Assembly: GCA_031002005.1 (NCBI GenBank)
Contig: CM061919.1
Location: forward strand, 18,733,687 to 18,797,686
Direction of reading: 5' to 3'
DNA from: Vandiemenella viatica
Taxonomy: Eukaryota > Arthropoda > Insecta > Orthoptera > Morabidae
Length of the DNA: 64,000 nucleotides
Below are positions 1 through 10,439 of the stretch, one piece after another; within the stretch, counting starts at the first letter, position 1; every line of letters starts with the position of its first letter. Under the pieces are notes generated by a model, which saw only the letters and a program-made list of their open reading frames with translations, was not told the origin of the DNA and did not search any database. Both the position numbers and the translations under genes were made by a program.

Positions 1-910
1 CCATTTTGAGAAAGTTGCACTACAGGTAAAATAGGGCAGGACATACGTCGGAAGTCAGAAGCAGCAAGGATGATAAAAGCGGAAGAAGAATGCTTGATGT
101 TACACAAGAGGCAACACGAGAATGGCTTAGGTGCAAGGTATCAACACGACTTTCCATTGAAGGCAGATATAACAGAGCGTGAAGTGTTATCATAAAAGGT
201 AATTTAAGAACTATAAATAGGATAGTCAGTTTAAAGTGAATGCGAAAGACTATACTAAGGGAACATGTATATGAAGATGTCTTGTGAAGAAACGTGTGTG
301 TGATAAAAGCTTACGAAACCTGTGAGGAAGAAGAACTACATCGCGGACGAGGCAAGAAAGCGCAGATACAGCATTGCAGCAGAGAGGAATTAACGACGTA
401 AATTCTGATGTTAGGGTTTTAGTATGTTACAGAGATGCAGGAGCCAGCTACAATAAGAATTCACGACAGCAAGAGAGCCAGACCGACGCGTACAGCAAAG
501 ATCCGACGCGCAATCAGCAGTGCAGGCCGACTTTGGCGTGACGCAAGAGGGGCGTCGCGCTGACGTCACCTACGCACCACGAGCCGGGCCGCGGCCAGAC
601 GCTGAGGCAAGCATAACAAACAGCGGAGTGTCGGCTGTTGATACCGGTACCACACAACACGGGGAGGCGAGAGCGGAACGAAGCACTTGCGCGTGGAAAG
701 AGTGGCACGACGGACGAGAGACAACAGAGCAGGACGGACGAAGAAGATGGCAATTGAAACAACACGCACACCACAATTAATATGTACATATACATGTACC
801 TTAAATAATAAATTTATGGGGGAAAATCACTTAAAAGGGGAGGGTAGAAAGACAGGGTGAGATGATAGGTTAGCGCCTGAGTGGAGCATACACTTGATTA
901 TGATGGGGGC
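1..910. other. No gene recognised; possible internal end of a retroelement
   Basis: No coding region can be supported. From about 480 to 740 the base composition shifts to GC-rich, CG-containing sequence (repeated gacg and cgacg words), unlike the AT-rich flanks. Purine-rich stretches lie near 833-857 and 900-910. The second directly precedes a TG that could open an LTR, so this stretch may be the 3' internal end of a retroelement whose pol is outside the window. Confidence 0.3.
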
Positions 911-1608
911 ATGTAGTGGCTGGCCAGGGAATTTTGGGCTATAGTTACTAAAGCTGGGAAAGAGTTGATGGCATATAGCAACCACTGGATTCAGGGTAGA
1001 TACAACAGAGAGTCAAAACAGTTAGAAGCAATGGAATGTGGCTATACAGACAGCAATGACTTCAAAGCGGGTCAGACAGTCAGCAGAACTGAATTGCGAC
1101 AGGACGACACTGGGAGGAAATTGGTAGGGAAGGAATTGACACTATTGGCTATAGTTACTCCCTCTTATGTGTTGCTAGAGAGGGGGAAGTCTAACAAAAC
1201 TCCGGTGCACGAGGAGAGAGAGGTTGTCATCGATCGGTCGTCATCGGTCGATTGCAGAAGGATGGAGCTATGGAGTGATGTAGCGAGGCGAGTCACAGTC
1301 TGCAGGAGAAGCAGCCGGCGACTACGACAGCCATTATAACAGGTGGGAGAAAGCCATTGAGGTACAAGTAATGTGGAAGGCAGCTAATAGAATAAATTGA
1401 TGGGAGTTATTGCTTATGAACGAGCAAGGGGAGTTAGGAGTGTCATTACTATATAAAACTGATGTAAATAAATTGTACATGTGTGAATATCCTTGCTGAG
1501 AGTTTAATTAACAGTAGCATTGCTCACATGACTGAAGTGTCTTACCCACAATTTATAGGTTCCTCTCGGGAGTGGCAGAGCGAGTAGAAAAAAAGTTTGC
1601 CCGTCCAC
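911..1608 (+). mobile_element. Candidate LTR (solo or 3' LTR)
   Basis: A purine-rich tract ending gatgggggca is followed at once by TGTAGTGGCTGG. The same arrangement (ggggggcata then TGTAAG) marks the well supported 3' LTR at 55.7 kb. The block contains AATAAA-like words near 1390 and 1467 and could end at the CA of ccaccaca near 1608. I found no second copy in the window and no target duplication, so the boundaries are a guess. Confidence 0.28.
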
Positions 1609-1869
1609 CACACTGTGATCTGTAAGCGGGTATATACATGTTTGGTGCTGATCTTTTTATTAAAGCTAGCATTCTCTTCGTCCAACTTCTGATCTTTGGT
1701 TCTTCAGAGCAACATCGGTGTTCTATAGTATCCTGTAGGCACGCACATAGGTGGATTTTATACAGCTTACTGTTCGTGTTTATTGCTCTGTTTAATAGTC
1801 TTCATGTTCTCCCAAATGATCTACCAGTCCATTCTATTATACAGTTTTTCTGTACTGTTGGTGTATTTG

Positions 1870-1940
1870 TAAGCCACCAGGGATTCAAATGATTGATCAA
1901 TCGGTTTTCAGTCAGACGCCTTAACAACTGAGTCACCAGA
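1870..1940 (-). repeat. tRNA-like SINE head, second family
   Basis: Read on the minus strand this is tRNA-like: an A-box region TGACTCAGTTGTTAAGGCG, then about 30 bases later a B-box-like TTTGAATCC, flanked by GGTGG. It differs from the SINE family seen seven times elsewhere in the window. Mismatches in the arms argue against a functional tRNA, so it is read as the Pol III promoter part of an old SINE. Confidence 0.4.
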
Positions 1941-2540
1941 TTCCTCGCTTTTACATAGTTTGTCTGTGAAGTAACAGCACAAATCCCAAATGCGGCGTGT
2001 CTAAGTCACGGACACAGCTAGTCAAAACGAAGAGTATATCAACTGCGTTTGTTGCTAAACCTTTTCTGCCGTAAAAAAACTTGGGGCGAGGAGAATGCTC
2101 TCAGTTTCTAAACCTTTCATAATTGCAAAAATGAGATGAACATTTGCTCATTTATTATCAACATTTAACGGTTCTTAATTCTGTCCTCAGCTAAAGATTT
2201 GATGACATTCTTCACTTGGTTATCTCCCTTTGGGTGCAGAATCCAGTTTCAAGTAGACCCATGTATGAATTAATACCAATGCAAATAGATAGGATATCTA
2301 CTATCGCACTAGAAAAAAAAACGCGAAACAGACTAGTTGGAACGGAGACCGATCAACAGCCAGCACGGTCATCAAACGAGAAGGATGAATGTGAGAGCTG
2401 ACAGCTGCCAGATTAACACTGATTTTAGAAAAGTTGTAATGAATGGATGTACGTAAGTCATAATATATTGAAGGATATGAAGAAGTCAGATAGAAGTTTT
2501 AAGACCTTAACACAACGTATGAAGAGACCTAAAGAGAGAA
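1941..2540. other. No gene recognised
   Basis: AT-rich sequence with only short, unconvincing ORFs and no similarity I can recognise. Confidence 0.5.
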
Positions 2541-2542
2541 AA

Positions 2543-2621
2543 ATTCAACCAGCTTGTTGGTTTTGTCCAATGCAAAATTGACATTGAAATTTCAACTTAA
2601 AATTATGCATATTTTACCATT
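2543..2621 (+). repeat. Direct repeat pair, copy 1 (copy 2 at 3243-3321)
   Basis: About 79 bases beginning attcaaccagcttgttgg recur at 3243-3321 with roughly 85 percent identity by eye, including the shared run atgcaaaattgacattgaaat (19 or more bases). The pair lies 700 bases apart and brackets the RTE-like tail below. It could mark the ends of an old element or two copies of one dispersed repeat. Confidence 0.6.
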
Positions 2622-2814
2622 TTTACACTAAAAGTGTAAAATAACTTTCATTAATAAATACTTGAAGTTACTTGTTTCCTCATTATTGTATTACCATTAT
2701 GTGACTGATCACGATACCGTGCGAAATATTTGGGTGGGTCGGTCAGTATACATGAATTCTTCGTTTAAAGATCTAATAGTTACTTGTCGTAACTAAATTA
2801 CCTGAAACGTCTAC

Positions 2815-3010
2815 GAGATGGCGTTAGAGTCATTTCTGAGATATCCAACACAAAAGTTATTCTCTTTTTTTTTTTTGTAAATTCGCGTTTTGGCTGGGAA
2901 GACACCTAATTAGATAAACTTAAAAAGCAAAACGTTATCTGAGTATGAAGTTTCATCCAAATCGTTAGAGCCGTTTCTGAGATACCAAATGTATATATAT
3001 ATATATATGT
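2815..3010 (+). repeat. RTE-like 3' tails ending in (TA)n
   Basis: The words gttagagtcatttctgagata (near 2823) and gttagagccgtttctgagata (near 2963) repeat within 140 bases, the second followed by a (TA)n run at about 2990-3008. The layout 'fits in frame of fcat..aatcg, then gagccgtttctgagat, then a simple repeat' resembles the 3' ends of RTE-type retrotransposons as I know them. Only the tail is visible, without coding sequence. Confidence 0.35.
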
Positions 3011-3242
3011 TAGATTAATTTTATTTATTTTACTGTTATTATTATTCTAATCCCGTTGTATTTGGTTGATTCCTATCATATCCTTTGTAATCAAATGTTT
3101 ATGGTAACAGAAACAGGAAATATGTTTCACATTTAATATGATCCAGGTGCCACGTGAAGACTGCGTCAATTACCGTACTAGATTTCGTGGTTGAAAATTA
3201 TGGATTACTTTCCAAAGATAAATTGAAGTTATCTGTTAAATA

Positions 3243-3321
3243 ATTCAACCAGTTTCTTGGTTTTTTCTAATGCAAAATTGACATTGAAATCTCCACTTAA
3301 AATCATGCATATTTTATCACT
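3243..3321 (+). repeat. Direct repeat pair, copy 2 (copy 1 at 2543-2621)
   Basis: Second copy of the 79-base repeat. After this point the two copies diverge (tatctttataaaata against attttacactaaaag). Confidence 0.6.
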
Positions 3322-3339
3322 ATCTTTATAAAATAAGGC

Positions 3340-5080
3340 AGCACCTTGTACTGTATACTATAATAATGAATGATGTAAGTAATCAATAATGTTATTTTAC
3401 TTTTATTCAAGAGAAATATATACTGCTAGAATGCTAATGTTTTGCTAATTTTCAATTTAACATTGAGCCATACACAAGTCGCCAACTGTTGATGCCATCA
3501 AGCCATACACATTGGGTTCTGCGCATGCTCGTAACGTTGCTGCGCATGTTCACCACACGGAACGTGTTACTCGTAATGCATAAAGCTAACAGATTACTCC
3601 CTACCACGTCCAAAGATGTTTCACTTCGAGAGGTAACTGGTGTTCTCTGTTGCATAACGTCCTCACCATGACGCTCATCTCTAACGAGTGTGTAACCTGT
3701 TTAAGTTACGCAATGCAAAACTTGCGAGGATGAAATAAGGAATTACTCTAGTTTTTATTTATTTTCTCAGATTTCACAAAACCTTTACGGTATTCGCAAC
3801 TTGGAATATGAATGAATGTAAAGAGAATAAAAGTTTAAATATCATCAGAAAACATCTTATTTCAGTATTAATTCTACACTCTATTACAACTTTAACGGTT
3901 ATTTAAAAGTGTTGCACTTACGCTGTAAGCTCTTTTATTTTATTTATGTCTTTGGTCGTATTGTACATAACATAGGTCTGGTGAAGGTAACTTCCAGTAT
4001 CAAAACTGAAACCGTTATTCCATTTAAAGAATAACCACCCGGTTTTCTTATTTCATCAACCAAATTGGCCATTTAGAGTATGAATACAGTGGTTATTTTG
4101 GGCTTCATTTGGGTGATAAGGTAATTCTGATGAATATTGATTATCTTGTCAAATATAAATAATTAACCTGCTTAGAAGCTGATTATAAATAATTGAACTC
4201 GTTGTTTCTACTACAATTATAATTAATTTAGCTGGTAGTACCATGTTTTTGGAAACTGTAATTAAACTTCCATGCTGATTTATGCATAAGGTTAACAAGC
4301 GAAAGTAAACTCTAATCTTCAGTTTGTTGAGTTGATTATTAACTACAAAACACACTTAATATTTAAGTATAAACATTTGAAACTCCTTGTTAAGAAAATT
4401 TGAAAATAATAAGATATAATTATTTTTTTAAATGGGAAAATGTTGAATTAGTTAAAAAAAAAGAACTGTTAGTAGTTCAAATAAAGACACTAGTACAAAA
4501 ATTTCACAATATGTTTAAAACTATTATCTGCCTGATTGGTGTCACAATTAGGGGAAAATTGAGGCAATCTTTTAATAAAACAACTGTTGCGAGATAAAAG
4601 TGTTTTTTTAGTATTTTTTTCGACTTTAAATTAATGTATGAATGATTGATTTAGTGAATAAAACATAAATAATTATAAGATACCTAATTTTAATAATGCA
4701 TAAAATTTACCAAAATTTGTCATAATAAGCATCTCGCTCCCCTACAGCTGGTATTGCAGTTGTTGGCACGGAAAAAAGAGAAATGGCCTTGTCGTGGCGT
4801 CAAAAAGCTATTCCGTAACAACCACCACAGCAGATTTCTAACCCTTGTACTGCTTACACTAAAAATAGCAATACTGCGTGCATGGATGGGAAAGAATTCC
4901 CATTCCTTGTCTCACACAAATAAGTTCAGAAAGCTACTAAAATTGAGCGGTATGTTCATAGTGATCTCTATAATATGGGCTCAACGTAACCATTTCAAGT
5001 GCTATTGCAAACATCTTCAATTAATGACAAAATTTGCTTTTAGCTTAGATAAAGTTTGCGTCAGCATTTTTATTTTATTT
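3340..5080. other. No gene recognised
   Basis: Strongly AT-rich. Short ORFs of 60-125 codons occur on both strands (for example 4754-5131 plus) but show no motif I recognise and look like chance. Confidence 0.5.
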
Positions 5081-5084
5081 TATT

Positions 5085-5640
5085 TATTGACATTCGGTTA
5101 TGTAACCATACAGCCATCACTTGTAACATGAGTCATTATGGTTAGCTAATAACATGTTTGATTATACTCATTACTATATTGCATTTGTTAATTATCGTTA
5201 TACTTATGCTACTTACAATTTTGATTATATTGGTTACAATTTTAAATAGAACTTATCTAATCGTAATTAAAGTCTTTCAGGCTTAAAGCCGAATCGCTGT
5301 AGCAATTGATACAATTCGTTTGAAGTCATTTTGCACGTATACGTGAAGCAATACCGAGATTGGTATTCATGAGTCTAAATTATTATTTTCTTTTGTTCAC
5401 GTTCGGTTATATGACCATACAGCCGTGAATTGTAAGATAATTCATTATGCTTAATTATTTACAGGTTTGATTATGCTATTTACAGTCTTGCTTAAGCTAA
5501 TCATAGTTGTACTTAGGATACTTACAGTTTTTATTTTACTGATGACAATTTTAAGTCATACTTATCTACTCGTAGTTACAATCTTTTAGGAATAAAACAG
5601 AATCGTTGTAGTCATTTATACAATTCATTTTATGCTTATT
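5085..5640 (-). repeat. Duplicated 3' UTR module of the I-like element
   Basis: Two imperfect direct copies lie at about 5085-5330 and 5400-5640. Matching landmarks in order are ttcggttatgtaaccatacagcc / ttcggttatatgaccatacagcc, then tttgattat, then cttatcta, then aatcgctgtag / aatcgttgtag, then tacaattc. Identity is about 70-75 percent by eye. The block directly follows the RNase H stop of the minus-strand element, so it is most simply its 3' UTR in two tandem copies. Confidence 0.55.
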
Positions 5641-5668
5641 GACATTTTTATTTACCGATGGTGAGGTC

Positions 5669-6575
5669 TTAGATTTCTATATTTCCATTTTTTAGGAATG
5701 TCATAAGGCTGTTGTATACTGCTTTGTCATCACCAACTAGGAGTAGGATTAGGTTGGTAGGGAGAGGGATATCTATGTTGACTAATTCCTTGATCATGGT
5801 ATCCTGTGCCCATTTAAATTTTCTACAGGAAAATATAATGTGGTTGGTGTCTCCTATAGTCTGATCTGAACAGTCACAGAGAGGAGATTCTCTCAGACCT
5901 AGTCGATAGAGGTGGCTGGGGAATCTTCCGTGGTTGAACCGCAGCCTGGAAATAATTGTTGTTAGTCGTCTGCTTGTGGTCCATTTATAAAACCAAGGTT
6001 GAGGTCGAATAGTTGGTTGGACGCTCCCATAGTGTGAAGCTTTGGTGGTTAGAGATGTTCTCCATTCTTCTTGCCATTTTTCTTTGGCTCGTTTTTTGAT
6101 TGTGTGAATTATATCTGGCGTCGGGAGGTTCATATAATCTTTAAATCCATTGAGGATGGCTTGTTTTGCTAAAGTATCCACCCGTTCATTGTATTTTATA
6201 CCTTTGTGAGCTGGGACCCATAGCAGATGGGTAGTGATTCCCTGTTCTTTAATGCTTTTTATTTGTTTCCTAATTTCTAAGATTGTCATTGGGAGGTGAT
6301 AATTCCACGTGTTGTTATGTAGCCGTTTTAAGACACTCATGGAGTCCGTTAGTATGATGCTTTTGTCCGCTGGGATCATTTGGCTATACTTAACCGCCTA
6401 CAGTACGGCTTTCGCTTCAGCTGTGAAAATTGATGTTTCTTCATGTAGCGAGAATTGAGCTGAATGATTAGTGTTGGGACAGAAGAAAGCTGCTCCTACT
6501 CTGTTTTCCTCGGAATTCTTTGAGCCCTCTGTGTATATTTTAACCGTGTTTTTCCCTATCTCTGCGAGGAGTCTA
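5669..6575 (-). pseudogene. I-like non-LTR retrotransposon: RNase H and C-terminal domain
   Basis: This is the last part of ORF2. Going 5' to 3' on the minus strand there is IYTEGSKNSEENRVGAAFF (first RNase H strand), TAEAKAVL (catalytic Glu region), ILTDSMSVLKRL (catalytic Asp) and NERVDTLAKQA (last Asp). A C-terminal tail with LGLRESPLCDCSD and TNHIIFSC follows, a zinc-finger-like end found in several non-LTR clades. The first catalytic residue, usually Asp in the TDGS motif, reads Glu (TEGS). A TAG stop at 6398-6400 lies inside the domain. RNase H in a non-LTR element with a zinc-knuckle ORF1 points to the I-like group. The copy cannot make a full protein. Confidence 0.8.
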
Positions 6576-7373
6576 TTTAGATTCTGGTTTAAGGTGGGAT
6601 TTGTGTCTCCTTCCAGAAAGTGAATGTGGATTTCTTCCAGTCGGAGTTTATGTTTCTTGATAGATGGTGTGTATGTCGTAAGAAGCTACTTTATCTTTAT
6701 ATTTAGACCAAAGTTTGTAAGCATTTATAAGCGGGAGCTTGAGTTGGCTCTTTCCTTTGTTCGCTAATGATTGCATCCTCTCAAGTCGATGGTGGAGCGG
6801 GTGGGTATTAAGTACCAATTTTTCCTCAAGATATGATCGTCGTATATGAAGGGGAGGTTCTCCTGCCTCCACTAATAGGGCGTTAATTGGGGTTGAGCGT
6901 ATTGCCCCGACACAAGCTTTTAGGCAAGCTGCTTGAAGTCTATCTAGTTTTTGAGGACGTCCTTTCTAGCATATTGTTAAAACATGGAACCGTATTCTAA
7001 TAGTGATCTAATTAGTGTTCGGTAAAGTAGTAGGAGCGTATTTGGGTGGGAGCCCCACCAAGTACCTGACACCATTCGTATTATATTTAGTCGGGAATTC
7101 GATTTTCCTATCAGCTGATCGATATGCTGGGACCAGCTAAGGCGGCTGTCCAGTAACATTCCCAAGAACCGTACTTGTTTCTTAAGTGTCAGTTTATATG
7201 GACCTATTTTGATATTGTCCGAGTCGTGGGTGATTTGATCTCTTTGAAAAGTAGACTCCTGATGATTTTTCCGGTGAAAGTTCAAAACCATTGGTGTGTA
7301 GCCATTTTATGAGGGCTGTAATTGCCTTGTTCAATAGGTTATGGACTTCTTGCTGTGACACATCGTTGGCATA
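6576..7373 (-). pseudogene. I-like retrotransposon: RT thumb and linker
   Basis: This is the continuation of ORF2 downstream of the fold-back insertion. YANDVSQQEVHNLL and GFELSPEKSSGVYF (palm end), then VRFLGMLLDSRLSWSQHIDQL (thumb) and LLLLYRTLIRSLLEYGSMF are typical of the region after the catalytic FADD box. The reading frame shifts between about 7290 and 7200 and carries stops downstream near 6970, so the protein is broken here independently of the insertion. Confidence 0.8.
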
Positions 7374-7375
7374 TA

Positions 7376-8407
7376 CAGGGTGGGGCATTTAATATGTTTT
7401 CTGGAAATATTTCGGAAAGAAAGCATTTTAACAAACAATAACCTATATAAAAAATAATCGTACAGTAGGGGGCTACAATTATGTGATATTGGTTTTTTCA
7501 CAGGTGGCGCTGTTGTCGTTACAACAAGGTCAACTTAATTCTTTTAAATGGGAACACCTTTTTTTTTTTTTGAAGAAGAAGAAGAAGAAGAAGAAGATTC
7601 CGATTCCTCATGAAAAAATAAAATAGTTTGCCTAACTCACTTTTCTGTTAGCCTCACAGATGGCGCTGTAATCGCGAAAAATGAATATTCGAGTTTTTTG
7701 TGTATAATTTTAATTATTGTTTAAATAATTACATGCAATTTTCATTCTGTAAACATGGAAGGTAATTTTAAAGGATAATGACGAATTTGATTTTTTAAAT
7801 GCTTTTTCTTACATATTTGCAGCCATGTCTACAGCAGGTGCTCAAAAAGGTGACCATTTACTTCCAGATATTTTCTGACACACTTTGAGCTGATCAGGCA
7901 TCATTTCTGCAAAGGGTCAGAAAATGTCTGGAAGTAAATGGTCACCTTTTTGAGCACCTGCTGTAGACATGGCTGCAAATAAGTAAGAAAAAACATTTAA
8001 AAAATCAATTTCGTCATTATCCTTTAAAATTACCTTCCATGTTTACAGAATGAAAATTACATGTAATTATTTAAACAATAATTAAAATTATACACAAACA
8101 ACGTGAATATTCATTTTTCGCGATTACAGCGCCATCTATGAGGCTAACAGAAAAGTGAGTTAAGCAAACTATTTTTATTTTTTCGTGAGAAATCGGAATC
8201 TTCAAAAAAAAAAAAAAAAAATTAGGGGTTTTCATTTAAAAGAATTAAGTTGACCTTTTTGTAACGACAACAGCGCCACCTGTGAAAAAACCAATATCAC
8301 ATAATTGTAGCCCCCTACTGTTCCATTATTTTTTATATAGGTTATTGTTTGTTAAAATGCTTTCATTCCGAAATATTTCCAGAAAACATATTAAATGCCC
8401 CACCCTG
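7376..8407. mobile_element. 1,032-bp fold-back (inverted-repeat) Tc1/mariner-type transposon
   Basis: The whole unit is one giant inverted repeat of two arms of about 500 bases. It begins CAGGGTGGGGCATTTAATAT and ends with the reverse complement. TA lies on both sides (7374-7375 and 8408-8409), as expected for the IS630/Tc1/mariner superfamily. Removing the unit with one TA rejoins the host RT frame just after the FADD box. Each arm carries, near the centre and reading outward, a coding end VNGHLFEHLL followed by a TAG stop. The left arm reads CVRKYLEVNGHLFEHLL and the right arm RVRKCLEVNGHLFEHLL. That resembles C-termini of Tc1/mariner-like transposases. The arms also share poly(T)/poly(A) runs and cover no full transposase, so the element is non-autonomous. 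Confidence 0.9.
7573..7596 (+). repeat. (GAA)n microsatellite
   Basis: Eight gaa units follow a T-run in the left arm of the fold-back element. The right arm lacks them, so this expansion arose after the arms were formed. Confidence 0.8.
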
Positions 8408-8409
8408 TA

Positions 8410-9480
8410 TAACCACGTCGTCTGCAAATTGGAGTGAGATAATCTTCGTAGGGATAGAGTGGATTATATCCCTTATGTATAGTAAAAACAGGAGTGGGCT
8501 GAGGATTGCTCCTTGAGGTAACCCTTGATTAACAGTACGTGGTCCTCCTCGATTTTTCTTTGAGCTGACATAGATTATCCTCTCCGATAATAGGGAGTAG
8601 AGTCTTTTCACAAGTTTCATCGGTACCCCTAATGCCTACAGTTTGTGCAACAAATGAGGGATTCTGACATTGTCGTAGGCTGATTGGATGTCTAGGAAGA
8701 CCGCTCCCAAATATTGCTTGTTGCAAAATGAGAGGTAAATGTCCGACGTCAAGACCGCTAGGTTGTCTAGTGTGCTTTTCCCCTTACGAAATCCGGATTG
8801 TGAGTTGGGAATCAGGTTGTTCGCCTCCACCCACCATTCTAATCTGTTTTTGATGAGACGTTCTAGTGTTTTTCCTACACATGACATTAATGATATCGGT
8901 CTGTACGAAGTCGCTTTGGTGGGGTCTTTTCCTTGTTTTAATATTGGAATGATAACCTGGGTTCTCCATTCTGCTGGAATAGGTTCTTTCATCCAAATCT
9001 TGTTAAAGATGTTTAGAAGTCTCTGCAAGCCAGCTGGAGGCATGTTTGTTAACATAGCGTAATGGATTCCATCTATTCCAGGCGAAGAGTCAGAGGATCG
9101 CTTCAAAGCTTGTAGTTCTGTCATGGTTAATGGCGTGCATAGTAGATGATCCGATGCTTCCTGCGGGTTTAGCGCGAAGTTGGAGTCCTCCTCTTGGACT
9201 ATGGGAGGAGCGATTTTGTCTGCAATGTCTTCAAGGGTTGTTGTACTGATTTTAGGGGTCTCGTTGTTGAAACCATTATTTTTAAGCTTCCTAATCGTGG
9301 ACCAAACAGATGAGATATTCGAATCCTTCCCCAATGTTTCACAGAATTGGATCCTATTTTGACGCTTTTGCGTTTTGAGCGTTCTTTTTGTTCGTGCGTT
9401 AATTTGTAAATAAGACATATGGTGTTGGAGGTCGGGGTTCTTTCTATATAAGTTAAGAGCGAGTCTTCTTTGGGCTATTT
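8410..9480 (-). pseudogene. I-like retrotransposon: reverse transcriptase fingers and palm
   Basis: RT motifs appear in the correct order on the minus strand: SYRPISLMSCVGKTLERLI, QSGFRKGKSTLDNLAVL, AVFLDIQSAYDNV (motif A, catalytic Asp), GLPQGAILSPLLFLLYI (motif B) and LQFADDVV (motif C, the two catalytic Asp). The enzyme would copy the element RNA at the target site in the nucleus. A TAG stop lies between the motif A block and the motif B block near 8634. The fold-back transposon interrupts the frame right after FADDVV. The catalytic residues are preserved, so the copy was fairly young when the transposon landed. Confidence 0.88.
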
Positions 9481-9667
9481 CTTTCGAACATATTGGGTTC
9501 CACCATATTGGTGGGCGATTTTTCTTGGCGTTTTGGTAGTCTTTTCGTTGAATAGATTTGTCTGCTGCCTCTGAAATCTCATTTGTCAGTTTTTTATAGC
9601 TTTCGTTTCCCGTAGATTGTTCTGTGATATCTCAGGAATTTTGTTCAATTCGTCTCCTGTATTGGGA

Positions 9668-10390
9668 CTAGTCGGCTCTATTGACGTTCCATCTGATTGT
9701 TGGATGAGCTGCAGTTTCTTTGGTTAGTGGGCAACCGATATTTAAGAGTATCAGATAGTTGTCCGACCCCAATGAATCATTGAGCACTTTCCATGTCGCT
9801 ATGGTTGCCAAGTTGGGGGAGCAGAGAGTTAGGTCCACTGCCGAGTTGGATCTTCCTCTTGATGGGACCATTGTTGGACTGCCGTCGTTTACTATTACCA
9901 GATTTTTGTCTTCTGCCATATCCTTAATTGTCGATCCTCTCAGGTCGTTGTAGTGACAGCCCCAGCTATGATTATGTGCGTTAAAATCGCCGACCAGAAT
10001 GATTGGTGAGTTTATTTGGCCGATAAGATTTGTCCAGTCGTTTGGAGTGATTTTTGTTTTTGGGCAGCAGTAAATGGAAATCATGTTGACTGTTGACTGG
10101 GTCGTTCGTATCCGTATTGCTACTGCTTGAAACCATAATTTGCCCAAATTGAGATTAATCGGTTCGTGTGGAATTTTCTGTTGCACCAATATCCCCATTC
10201 CTCCTCTACCGTCCAGTCTGTCATTCCTGTATACCTTGTACGATTTGAAACTGACCTCTCTATTTGGTTTGAACCATGTTTCTGACAATATGGCTATGTC
10301 GATATTGTTTTGAGTGAGTGCTGAAATTAGGCTTTCTCTGTTTGTCCAAACTGATCTTCCGTTCCATTGTAAGATCCTTAGATATTGGGA
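9668..10390 (-). pseudogene. I-like retrotransposon: APE-type endonuclease
   Basis: This is the N-terminal domain of ORF2. Visible motifs in order are LRILQWNGRSV (catalytic Asn), DIAILSETWF (catalytic Glu), GGMGILV, IYCCPKTKI, ILVGDFNAHNHSWG (catalytic Asp and Asn) and SAVDLTLCSP, which together define the exonuclease-endonuclease-phosphatase fold that nicks target DNA. The final SDH motif reads LGSDNYLI, so the catalytic His is replaced by Asn. Stops between 9480 and 9668 separate this domain from the RT. Confidence 0.85.
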
Positions 10391-10439
10391 TACCGTGGTG
10401 TTGTTATTTTTCTTATCTATTGTTATTACTTCTTTGATT

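Noticed and set aside
514..795. Overlapping 67-93-codon frames on both strands in the GC-rich patch at 0.5-0.8 kb
   Set aside because: GC-rich DNA has few stops; the frames overlap in antisense and show no motif or codon pattern.
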